From the NCBI GenBank assembly GCA_902773085.1, contig CACYDF010000095.1, forward strand, positions 1 through 33,135: a stretch of 33,135 bases of DNA. Direction: 5' to 3'. Shown here piece after piece: positions 7,892 to 15,172 of the stretch. This stretch comes from an uncultured Erysipelotrichaceae bacterium. Lineage in GTDB: Bacteria > Bacillota_I > Bacilli_A > RFN20 > CAG-288. Numbering within the stretch: the stretch's first letter is position 1; each line of letters opens with the position of its first letter. The notes below the pieces were generated by a model. It was not told where the DNA came from and ran no database searches. It saw only the letters and a program-made list of their open reading frames with translations. Both the position numbers and the translations under genes were made by a program.

Positions 7892-8620
7892 ATGGGTAAA
7901 ATAAGTAAAAAAGTATTATCAGAGATTAAGAAATATTCACCTAACCAATTAATTATGGCTAGTGAGCTTTATCGTGATAGATTTTCTAGTGATATGAGTG
8001 AAACTGCTTTTGCTAAACTTATAAGTAGACTTTGCCTTTCTGGAAAAATAGAAAGAATATCCAAAGGTATCTACTGTATACCTGAAGATACTAGTTATGG
8101 AAAGATACTTCCTTCAGAAAGTGAAATAGTTAAACTATATACTAAAAATGAAAACGGAGTAGTTATCGGCTATGAGATGTATAACTATTTTGGAATAACA
8201 ACTCAAATTGCAAAACTATTCGAAGTTTATTCTTCATCTATTGATGAAAAAGAAAAGAATATTGGTAATGTTAAAATTAAAAAATATAACTTGCATTACA
8301 ATCAAAAAACTAAATCCATGATTTATATTCTTGAACTTTTATATAACTATAAACATATACAAGATTTAAATACAAACATTTTCGTTAAAGAAATAGAAAG
8401 GCTTTTAAATGGATATGATGAAAAAGTATTTGAAGTAGTTCAAAAAGAAATTAAGTATCCAAAATGGGTAATAGCTTTTTTATATGAAGCATTAGAGTAC
8501 TACCATATATCCAATAAGTTGAATAGATACTTATCATCTTTTTCAACTTATTCAATTCCAAAAATGAGAGATCTATATGAATCTGCACGACAAGAAAGAG
8601 AAGTTTTCAATTTTAATTAA
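7892..8620 (+). CDS. AbiEi-family antitoxin / DUF6088-like
   Basis: This is the likely antitoxin of a type IV toxin-antitoxin pair. The first 75 residues form a winged helix with the typical antitoxin ending ERISKGIYCIPE, followed by a larger C-terminal domain (242 residues in all). In AbiE systems the antitoxin represses the operon and opposes the toxin without a stable complex. The 3' end overlaps the nucleotidyltransferase toxin gene by 44 bases in another frame, which couples their translation. Upstream are a TTGACA-containing inverted repeat and a -10 close to the ATG; no Shine-Dalgarno is seen. The N-terminal domain is clear; assignment to DUF6088 rather than classical AbiEi is from memory of the family. 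Confidence 0.82.
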   Translation: MGKISKKVLSEIKKYSPNQLIMASELYRDRFSSDMSETAFAKLISRLCLSGKIERISKGIYCIPEDTSYGKILPSESEIVKLYTKNENGVVIGYEMYNYFGITTQIAKLFEVYSSSIDEKEKNIGNVKIKKYNLHYNQKTKSMIYILELLYNYKHIQDLNTNIFVKEIERLLNGYDEKVFEVVQKEIKYPKWVIAFLYEALEYYHISNKLNRYLSSFSTYSIPKMRDLYESARQEREVFNFN

Positions 8621-9509
8621 ACTAACTTCAGACGAAAAGAATATACCTGTAGACGCAGTTGAAAGAGACTATTATATAGTTCAGTCTTTGTTATTTCTTT
8701 CAAAATCTGAATATAGTAATGACTGTGTTTTTAAAGGTGGGACATCTCTTAGTAAATGTTTTTCAAGTTCTATAGAAAGGTTTTCTGAAGATATTGATTT
8801 AACATATATGAACACTGATGGAAAAAGTGATAAAGAAATTGAAAGAAACCTCAAGTCCATTGAAAAAATAATGACATATGGTTTTGAAAGCGAAAAAATT
8901 GAAAATGAAAGAAACAGAAGAAACAAAAGTATTTGGTTTTGGCTTAATGATAGAAACAAACGGGTTAAACTAGAAATAGGATCCTCGGTTAAACCTGAAC
9001 CTTATTCTAAGAAAATAGTTAAAACATATATTCATGAATATCTTGAAAAAATTGGGAGGACAGAAGATATCAATGAATTTGGGTTAGTGCCAATTGAATT
9101 AAATGTTTTAAATATTGAAAGAACATTTATTGACAAAGTGATGGCTGTTAAAAGGCACTCAATCTGTGGAAGCATAATAAATAAAGCAAGACATATATAT
9201 GATGTTAAAAAATTGTTTGACATGAAAGAGATTAAAAATTTTTTATCAAACAAGGATGAGTTGAAAAAAATCATTAGATTAACAAAACAAACTGATTCGT
9301 TTTATTTACAAAAAAGAAATATTCCTAAAGAATATAATCCACTTGGTGAATTTAATTTTAAAAGTTGGGAAGAAGATTTTATAAAAGCTAAAAGTGAGTA
9401 TGAAAACTTACACAAAAGACTTTTATTTACATCTAAAAAGCAAGACTTTGATGATGCTATTAAAACATTTATTGCTATTGATGAAATACTTAAGGAAATA
9501 AACGAATAA
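8577..9509 (+). CDS. AbiEii/AbiGii-type nucleotidyltransferase toxin
   Basis: The protein belongs to the DNA-polymerase-beta-like nucleotidyltransferases that act as toxins in AbiE systems; some members (MenT) add nucleotides to tRNA and stop translation. Motif I is FKGGTSLSK (52-60), with the metal-binding pair in SEDIDL (70-75). KLEIGSS (131-137) gives the third acidic residue, and IERTFIDKVMAVKRH (180-194) carries the conserved lysine of motif IV. All expected catalytic positions are present, so it should be active. 310 residues is normal. The ATG at 8577 lies within the antitoxin gene. The pair sits beside a recombinase and a dead Fic gene, consistent with a defence or plasmid-maintenance island. 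Confidence 0.9.
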   Translation: MNLHDKKEKFSILIKLTSDEKNIPVDAVERDYYIVQSLLFLSKSEYSNDCVFKGGTSLSKCFSSSIERFSEDIDLTYMNTDGKSDKEIERNLKSIEKIMTYGFESEKIENERNRRNKSIWFWLNDRNKRVKLEIGSSVKPEPYSKKIVKTYIHEYLEKIGRTEDINEFGLVPIELNVLNIERTFIDKVMAVKRHSICGSIINKARHIYDVKKLFDMKEIKNFLSNKDELKKIIRLTKQTDSFYLQKRNIPKEYNPLGEFNFKSWEEDFIKAKSEYENLHKRLLFTSKKQDFDDAIKTFIAIDEILKEINE

Positions 9510-9556
9510 TAACTTTATTGAAGTTATTTAACTGATTGTGATATAAATTAGGTCAT

Positions 9557-10033
9557 ATGGAAAGTAAGAATAAATTAAAAGTAATATTAAATAGAATTAA
9601 AAAATGGTGTTACCAAAACATTTCATGTTTATGCTTAGTTTTATTATTTGTAATTGTATATATTTTAATTCATAATAGTGATGAAATCTTCTTAGCAACC
9701 ACTGTGCCATTATATACGGGTGAAAATGTTGCATTCTATCGTTATTTCACTGCAATACTAAGTCATGCAAACCTTTTTCATCTTATAGCAAATTCAATAG
9801 GTCTTCTATGTATTAGTTCAATCTTAACTCCTATAGTTGGTAGATATAAAATCATTATTTTATTTTTTATTGGTATTATTTCTCCTCTATCTGAAGTTTT
9901 AACAAACATTCAATATCAATACAATAGAGTATCTCCTAATACTACTTATAGAGGGGGTTCTTCTTGGGGTATATTTGCTCTATATGGTTCCTTCTTAATA
10001 GTTTATCCTATATATAGAAAAAGCTTTAAATAA
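9557..10033 (+). pseudogene. Rhomboid-family intramembrane serine protease, 5' part (frameshifted)
   Basis: Rhomboids cut membrane proteins with a Ser-His dyad inside the bilayer. This part has four or five hydrophobic helices, the SHANLFHLIAN motif (H70, H75, N79) of helix 2 and the nucleophile motif GGSSWG (S136) of helix 4. The frame stops at TAA 10031. In the -1 frame, WYRFDLLFSLVYFLLAGL continues directly from here and carries the missing histidine helix, so one base has been lost near 10030-10033. An extended -10 (TG at 9539, TATAAA at 9542-9547) lies nine bases before ATG 9557, with a weak AGGT between. Sequencing error, true decay or frameshifting are all possible; the heptamer at the shift does not fit a -1 slippery site. 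Confidence 0.75.
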
Positions 10034-10053
10034 AATGGTATAGATTTGATTTA

Positions 10054-10290
10054 TTGTTTTCACTTGTATATTTCCTATTAGCAGGTCTTAATCTAACTGA
10101 TTTATACGGTCAAAGGGATACTACTTTAAGATATTGGTTTGCTCCAGATACTCATGCTATGGGTTTAGCTGCTAGAGCAGTAATAACATTTATTTTAGTT
10201 CTTGTCGGATTTATTAAACCAAAAGAGGTTTTAGATAATTCCAAAACCCAAGAAATAACTGACAGTTCAATAGAGAATAAAGAAAACTAA
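10054..10290 (+). pseudogene. Rhomboid-family protease, 3' part with catalytic histidine
   Basis: This is the continuation of the rhomboid gene after the frameshift. Homologous sequence starts at about 10033, before the first ATG at 10054. The helix FSLVYFLLAGL is followed by an aqueous loop and then DTHAMGLAARAV, whose histidine with small residues downstream matches the AHxxGxxxG helix of rhomboids. The final helix VITFILVLVGFI and a charged tail close the protein. As a separate product it would lack the serine and be inactive. Joined to 9557-10033 it makes a protein of about 240 residues, normal for a bacterial rhomboid. Confidence 0.7.
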
Positions 10291-10338
10291 TTTATATTTT
10301 GTCAGTAGTAACTTCAAAATTAGTTTTGTATCATTTTA

Positions 10339-10368
10339 TTCACCTTCTTATAAAGAAAAGTTTATAAT
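10339..10368 (+). promoter_or_regulatory. Promoter of yebC
   Basis: TTCACC at 10339-10344 and TATAAT at 10363-10368 are separated by 18 bases. A Shine-Dalgarno (AGAGGT) lies before ATG 10392. The -10 is consensus; the -35 is weak. Confidence 0.5.
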
Positions 10369-10391
10369 ATACTAGATAAAAGAGGTAAATT

Positions 10392-11111
10392 ATGGGTAGA
10401 GCACACGAAGTACGAGCCAAAAAAATGGCCCAAACAAACGCTGCAAAATCAGCACTGTATAATAGAGCAAGCAAGGAAATTTATCTTGCTGCTAAATCTG
10501 GTGTTCCTGACCCTAAAGATAATTTAGCTTTACGTTCAGCAATTGAAAAATGGAAAGCTCAGCATGTTACAAGAGAAGTAATTGATAGAGCTGTTGCTAA
10601 AGCAAAAAGTAAAGATTCCACTGATTTTGTATCAGGAAGATATGAAGGCTTCGGACCTGGTGGAGTAGCTATTATGGTAGATACTTTAACTGATAATGAA
10701 AAAAGAGCATTTGCTGGAGTAAGAGCAGCTTTTACTCATCATGGTGGAAATATCGGTAATAGCGGATGCGCAGCTTTTAATTTTACATATACGGGTCTTA
10801 TTTCTTTTGATACAACAAAGAGTAAGGAAGAAATTGAAGAAGCTTTAATTCTAAATGATATTGATGTATTAAATGTGGATTTAGATGAAGGAAATATTGA
10901 AATCCAAGTTTCTCCTGAATCATTTAATAAATGTCTTGAACAAATCACTTCTGATTTTGGTATTAATGAATTTACTCAAGCAGAAGTAACTTACATTCCT
11001 CAAATGAATGTTTCTTTAAATGATGAAGATAAAGGAAAATTAGAAAGATTAATTGAAGCATTAAATGATATTGAAGATGTTCAAGCCATTTATTACAATG
11101 CTAGTTTATAA
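10392..11111 (+). CDS. yebC: YebC/TACO1 family protein (YebC2/YeeN-type)
   Basis: The 239-residue protein is an end-to-end YebC family member. The N-terminus MGRAHEVRAKKMA marks the YeeN/YebC2 branch rather than the MAGHSKW branch. Other hallmarks are RASKEIYLAAKSG, YEGFGPGG (84-91), THHGG and the C-terminal alpha-beta repeats. The family was long called a transcription regulator (PmpR). Mitochondrial TACO1 and recent bacterial work point instead to a ribosome-linked role in translating proline-rich or difficult stretches. A good promoter and Shine-Dalgarno precede it, and two small genes follow closely (2 nt gap, then 8 nt overlap), suggesting a three-gene operon. Confidence 0.95.
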   Translation: MGRAHEVRAKKMAQTNAAKSALYNRASKEIYLAAKSGVPDPKDNLALRSAIEKWKAQHVTREVIDRAVAKAKSKDSTDFVSGRYEGFGPGGVAIMVDTLTDNEKRAFAGVRAAFTHHGGNIGNSGCAAFNFTYTGLISFDTTKSKEEIEEALILNDIDVLNVDLDEGNIEIQVSPESFNKCLEQITSDFGINEFTQAEVTYIPQMNVSLNDEDKGKLERLIEALNDIEDVQAIYYNASL

Positions 11112-11113
11112 AT

Positions 11114-11476
11114 ATGAAAGAATTCTTTAAAAATAGGTTTTCAAAGTTTACTATTCATGACTATATAATAGTCGGTTTTAGTTTTTTCATGAGTATTATT
11201 GGACTTTATTTTTCAATTGGAATGAGTGTTACCCTTTCTAAAGGTTTAACTTTATTTGGTGATACCACCTATAGAGGTAGTGAAGTAGAAAAAGTAGGTC
11301 CTACTCCAAGTGATAAAAATATTCTCACCTTGTTTTGGATATTAACTATTGCTGTTCTTCTTTTTTCTTTTTATTATTTATTCTTATATAAAGTCGATAA
11401 AGAAAAGCCAAAAAGAAAAGAAGTGGTTGATTTTGCAGTTGAAGAAATGGAAGATGATACTTCTGTAAATGAATAA
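11114..11476 (+). CDS. Small membrane protein of unknown function
   Basis: A 120-residue protein with two clear membrane segments (about 15-40 and 76-96) separated by a short polar loop containing YRGSEVEK, and a charged C-terminal tail rich in Lys then Glu/Asp that should be cytoplasmic. It starts two bases after the yebC stop without a visible Shine-Dalgarno, so it is probably translated by coupling. Its end overlaps the next gene by eight bases. I recognise no family. Confidence 0.7.
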   Translation: MKEFFKNRFSKFTIHDYIIVGFSFFMSIIGLYFSIGMSVTLSKGLTLFGDTTYRGSEVEKVGPTPSDKNILTLFWILTIAVLLFSFYYLFLYKVDKEKPKRKEVVDFAVEEMEDDTSVNE

Positions 11477-11846
11477 AGAAGATTTTTATAATAACTTGAA
11501 AGTTATTAATGATTGTAGTTTTATTAGATATATTCTTGGTGGTGAAACAACTATTTGCTTACAAGTTATTTCTATTGTTGAATTAAGTGAAATAGAACAC
11601 GATCATATAGATAATATTAATGGAAAATTATTTAAAATAGTTTTCCATAATATTTCCAATTTAAAAATAAATGGTGAAGAAGCAGATAATTATTCACTTC
11701 TTGAATCTAAAATTGAAAAAGACTATATCTATTTAAAATACCATGGAAATAATTATATTGGAAAAAACTCTATATTAGAAATATCTTTTAACTATAAACA
11801 GTATGAAGTAATTGATTGTGGACTTATTTCAGGACCAGACGCATAA
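11469..11846 (+). CDS. Small soluble protein of unknown function
   Basis: A 125-residue acidic protein with no signal peptide or membrane helix. Alternating hydrophobic stretches (LFKIVFHNISNLKI, YIYLKYHGN, SILEISFNY) suggest a beta-sheet-rich fold. It overlaps the membrane protein gene upstream by eight bases in a different frame and ends four bases before a convergent gene. It is the last gene of the yebC cluster. No family is recognised. Confidence 0.65.
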   Translation: MNKEDFYNNLKVINDCSFIRYILGGETTICLQVISIVELSEIEHDHIDNINGKLFKIVFHNISNLKINGEEADNYSLLESKIEKDYIYLKYHGNNYIGKNSILEISFNYKQYEVIDCGLISGPDA

Positions 11847-11850
11847 AAGA

Positions 11851-12354
11851 TTACTTCTTATTTTTAATATTCATTAAAGCTTTATATAATTCTTCAGGTG
11901 ATGCATTTGGATTTTCATCAATATATTTTTCATATTCTCCAATTACATCTCCCATAAATGGTTCTTCATCGTGGTCATGATCTGAATCAACTTTAACCAT
12001 GTTATCATCTTTCATATATAAAGGATATGAGTCATCTTTAAGAAGAAGTTCTTCATCTTTATCTTTATATGTAAACCTAAAATAGAAATGAATTGCAGTA
12101 TCTGAAAGTATCTGTTTTATTTTTCTAGTCACTTCTTTTTCTTTACCTTTATATTCTTTATCAGCATCAATATATACGAATAAAACAAATGATGTTTGAT
12201 CAACTCCATTATGAGTAACATAACCTTCTTGTGCATAAAAAATTAAGTCTTCTTCATTCTTAAGATTATATAAAGACACTAAAGCAGGATGAAGCTCTTT
12301 TGTCTTCTTCATGATGTGATAAACATCCATTCCTTTAATTGTTACAATTACCAT
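11851..12354 (-). CDS. Uncharacterised protein, possibly DUF1904/tautomerase-like, coupled to priA
   Basis: The protein has 167 residues. Residues 1-110 alternate beta strands and helices (MVIVTIKGMD at the start, then SFVLFVYIDAD and AIHFYFRFTY), which resembles the two-strand pattern of DUF1904/tautomerase-like proteins; I hold this only loosely, and no N-terminal catalytic proline is present. The C-terminal third is acidic with a DSDHDHDEEP stretch that could bind metal, followed by a predicted helix with NPNASPEELYKALMNIK. The ATG is two bases after the priA stop, so it is co-transcribed with and probably coupled to priA. Confidence 0.7.
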   Translation of the reverse strand: MVIVTIKGMDVYHIMKKTKELHPALVSLYNLKNEEDLIFYAQEGYVTHNGVDQTSFVLFVYIDADKEYKGKEKEVTRKIKQILSDTAIHFYFRFTYKDKDEELLLKDDSYPLYMKDDNMVKVDSDHDHDEEPFMGDVIGEYEKYIDENPNASPEELYKALMNIKNKK

Positions 12355-12356
12355 TT

Positions 12357-14561
12357 TTATTCACTCCCTGGATCTACATTTATTGAGATAGAAACATCAC
12401 TAATTTTTGATTTAATTTCTTTAATAGAATCAAGAATTGGAGACATCTCTTCAAGCGATTTATATTTTATCAAAAACTGACGATAATACCTATAATTAAT
12501 CTTGCTTACATATGGTAAATACGGACCGTAAATATTTATTCTTTTATTATTGGCAGAAACAATTAAAAGGTTTTTAATATCAAGAGAAACTTCTGTTAAT
12601 TTTTTTTCATTTACACTTGATAAAGTTAGTTGAACTAAGTAGACATATGGAGGATATAAATACTTTTTTCTTTCTTCCATTTCATATGTATAAAAAGATG
12701 AGTAATCTTGCTTACTTGCATAGTCAATAATCTTGTTATCTTTTAAGTATGTTTGAATATAAATATCAGTCTCTTTATTATTCCTTCCTGCTCGACCAAC
12801 AAACTGAGAAATTAAATCAAAAGTTTCTTCATTTGCAAGGTAGGTAGGAAGCCTTAAAAGATTATCAGCATCTACAATAACTGCACATGTGACTTTTGGA
12901 AAATCATGTCCTTTTGCAATGATTTGAGTACCGATAAGAATATCTGCTTCTCCTTGTTTAAAAGTATATAAAACTTCGTGTCTATTTCTATTAGATGAGT
13001 TATCAGAATCAAGTCTATATATATTTGCTTGTGGAAATAAAAATCTGATTTCTTCATATGCTCTTTCAGTCCCGTACCCAAGAGAAGTAAAGACGTGTGA
13101 ACCGCAAATACATTTATGTTCAGCCTTACTAATTTTATATCCACAATAATGACATCTAAGGGTGTCATCTTTCTTGTGATATACAAGTGGAATATTACAA
13201 TTTTCACATTTTGCAACAAGATGGCAATCCCGACAAATATAGATAGGAGAATAACCTCTTCTATTTATTAAAATCATTGTTTGTTCTTTCTTTTCAATTC
13301 TTTTTTTGATTGCATCAATTACTTCTGCAGTAAAAAAAGAAGAAATTTTTAAATCAAAATTTTCTGCTTTAGATAAATCAATTAAATGGATTTTATTTTG
13401 ATTTTCATAAAATCTTTCTTTCAAAACAAGATGTTTAATTAAGCCTTTTTCAGCTTTTGCTTTTGTTAATATTTGTGGTGTTGCACTTCCATAAATCACT
13501 TTACATCCTTCAATTTCACTTCTAAATCTTGCAACTGTTCTAGCATCATAAAAAGGTGAAGAGTCTTGCTTGTAACTTGTTGAATGTTCTTCATCAATAA
13601 TTATTGTAGATAAATTTTTTACAGGTGCAAATATTGCACTTCTTGTTCCTAAAACAATTTTCGTTTCTCCACTTGCAATCTTGTTATATTCTTCATATTT
13701 TTTTATGTTAGATAAAGAAGAATTTAATATTGCTATATTCTCTTTAAAATAATTTGTTAAAAGTAAGTATAAATTATCAGTTAATGCTATCTCTGGAACT
13801 AAGATAATCGCACCTTTATCTTCTTTTAAGTAGTGCTGAATAATCCTTATATAAATTTCTGTTTTTCCACTACCAGTTACTCCTTCAATTAAGTATTCTT
13901 TTTCTTTCCCACTTATAATAGAATCATATACTTCTTGTTGTTTATTTGTAAGTTCAAATTCTTGTAAATTTGTTGATTCTATTTCACTAACTTTATTTCT
14001 TGGAACTTGTTTAATTTCAACAAGGTCTAAAGTTAAAAGCCTTGATAAAATATTCTTATTTAACTGACTCTTTTTTATACCTAATTTATTTGCTTTAGTT
14101 TTGTTAAATAATGCTATATCTCTTTTAGTTAAATCATACTTAGATAAATCAGTTTCTTTTGCTAAAACATAGTCTACATAACTTGGAGTAGTTGAAATAT
14201 TTAATGAACCTTTTTTGGGTTTTAAAGCAGAAGGTAGAAAAGCAGAAATAACACTAATTAGTTCACATTTATAATATGCTGAAATCTTTTTTGAAAGAGT
14301 AATTAAATTATCATCAAGAAGAGGCTGAGTATCAATCTTGCTTTTGATTTTTGCAAGTTTTATATCGCTATTTTTTTCATATTCTTCAATTGAATTTACT
14401 TCTTCAATTTCTAAAACAAAACCTACTTCTTCTTTATTTTTTCCAAAAGGAAGAAGAACTCTTTCACCAACTAAAATATCTTCTCCTTCATATACATATG
14501 AGAAAAGTCTATCAAGTGATGATACATTTCTTCCAATAAGGACCTTATATATTTTTTCCAA
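12357..14561 (-). CDS. priA: Primosomal replication restart helicase PriA
   Basis: PriA recognises stalled forks and D-loops, unwinds the lagging arm and reloads the replicative helicase. Order of parts in 734 residues: N-terminal DNA-binding domain (1-105), winged helix, helicase lobe 1 with Walker A GVTGSGKTE (227-235) and DEEH (323-326), a zinc-binding insertion with eight cysteines (443, 446, 452, 455, 470, 473, 484, 486), and lobe 2 with GTQIIAKGHDFP and QFVGRAGR. The length is standard. The start is TTG at 14561, chosen because MEKIYKVLIGR then LDRLFSY matches the family N-terminus and no ATG or GTG is better placed. A second gene follows after two bases. Confidence 0.96.
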   Translation of the reverse strand: MEKIYKVLIGRNVSSLDRLFSYVYEGEDILVGERVLLPFGKNKEEVGFVLEIEEVNSIEEYEKNSDIKLAKIKSKIDTQPLLDDNLITLSKKISAYYKCELISVISAFLPSALKPKKGSLNISTTPSYVDYVLAKETDLSKYDLTKRDIALFNKTKANKLGIKKSQLNKNILSRLLTLDLVEIKQVPRNKVSEIESTNLQEFELTNKQQEVYDSIISGKEKEYLIEGVTGSGKTEIYIRIIQHYLKEDKGAIILVPEIALTDNLYLLLTNYFKENIAILNSSLSNIKKYEEYNKIASGETKIVLGTRSAIFAPVKNLSTIIIDEEHSTSYKQDSSPFYDARTVARFRSEIEGCKVIYGSATPQILTKAKAEKGLIKHLVLKERFYENQNKIHLIDLSKAENFDLKISSFFTAEVIDAIKKRIEKKEQTMILINRRGYSPIYICRDCHLVAKCENCNIPLVYHKKDDTLRCHYCGYKISKAEHKCICGSHVFTSLGYGTERAYEEIRFLFPQANIYRLDSDNSSNRNRHEVLYTFKQGEADILIGTQIIAKGHDFPKVTCAVIVDADNLLRLPTYLANEETFDLISQFVGRAGRNNKETDIYIQTYLKDNKIIDYASKQDYSSFYTYEMEERKKYLYPPYVYLVQLTLSSVNEKKLTEVSLDIKNLLIVSANNKRINIYGPYLPYVSKINYRYYRQFLIKYKSLEEMSPILDSIKEIKSKISDVSISINVDPGSE

Positions 14562-14644
14562 ATTAAATACCTACTACAATATATTATCTTATATTTATGT
14601 GATTGTTTATTCAATTAAGTGTAATCTTTATAAGTTAGATAAAT

Positions 14645-14876
14645 CTATTTTATCTTGATTAGGAAGAATAATTGGTGATGTTTATAATTAGAGCTACTTT
14701 TAACTTCTATTGGAGTATCCTTCCCATTAAACTCTATTACAAAGTCAAGCTAACCTTCTTTAAACATTCTTCTATAAAAAAGTTTTTCCAACCTGTCTTG
14801 CACCAGTAACAAGAAGAGCTTGTTTGCCTTCTTTAATCCATGAGGTAATTTGATTTTCTTTTTTCCACCAAAGCAT
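14645..14876 (-). pseudogene. Relic of an AAA/DUF4143 (COG1373-type) ATPase gene
   Basis: On the minus strand an ATG at 14876 opens a 34-codon frame containing ALLVTGARQVGKTFL, the P-loop typical of COG1373 ATPases, then stops at 14772. Shortly after, in another frame, comes LDFVIEFNGKDTPIEVKSSS, the C-terminal nuclease-like ending of the same family, closing at 14645. The roughly 300 residues normally between them are absent. The gene is therefore an internal-deletion and frameshift relic. Intact members are common in gut bacteria; their role is poorly known. A 33-bp repeat lies just upstream of its start. Confidence 0.8.
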
Positions 14877-14917
14877 ATTACTTAATTTGATATATTGTAA
14901 ATTTACCTTTTTCACTT

Positions 14918-15016
14918 TTTTGTAACCTTTTTCGTATTACTTTGGGCTTATTTTGTAACCTTTTTCATAGTTTTTAGTGCTTGTTTTGTAACCTTTTTCG
15001 CTTTTATCTCGCTTAA
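14918..15016. repeat. Three tandem 33-bp units with a conserved 16-base core
   Basis: TTTTGTAACCTTTTTC occurs at 14918-14933, 14951-14966 and 14984-14999, exactly 33 bases apart, each followed by 17 unlike bases. The period is a multiple of three and also near three helical turns. On the minus strand, toward the ATPase relic, one frame reads EKGYK at the same place in each unit but contains a TAA between the second and third copies. It could be the coding remains of an 11-residue repeat or a protein-binding array before the ATPase gene. Confidence 0.85.
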
Positions 15017-15108
15017 AATACCTAATATAGATTAAATATTGTATTAAATCAATAAGAGCTATTTAAATAGGTGTTGCATTTACTTTTTAAATCAACAATA
15101 TTAAGTAT

Positions 15109-15151
15109 ATGATTTATTCTTTATATAAAATAAATCATGTTTTGATATACT
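15109..15151 (+). promoter_or_regulatory. Dyad and extended -10 promoter of the flavodiiron gene
   Basis: ATGATTTATT (15109-15118) and AATAAATCAT (15129-15138) form a perfect 10-bp inverted repeat with a 10-base loop. Just downstream is an extended -10: TG at 15143-15144, TATACT at 15146-15151. The dyad covers the -35 position, where no consensus hexamer is visible, so a regulator bound there could block or assist polymerase. A redox, oxygen or nitric oxide sensor is an inference from the gene served. Confidence 0.5.
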
Positions 15152-15172
15152 ATTTTAGTAGGAGTTAGTCTT

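Noticed and set aside
10019-10045. Programmed -1 frameshift joining the rhomboid halves.
   Set aside because: The in-frame heptamer is C TTT AAA, which does not fit the X XXY YYZ rule, and I see no clear stimulatory hairpin just after it.
14918-15016. The regular 33-bp repeats could be a CRISPR array.
   Set aside because: Only three copies, a 16-base core with 17-base spacers that are too short, and no cas genes nearby.
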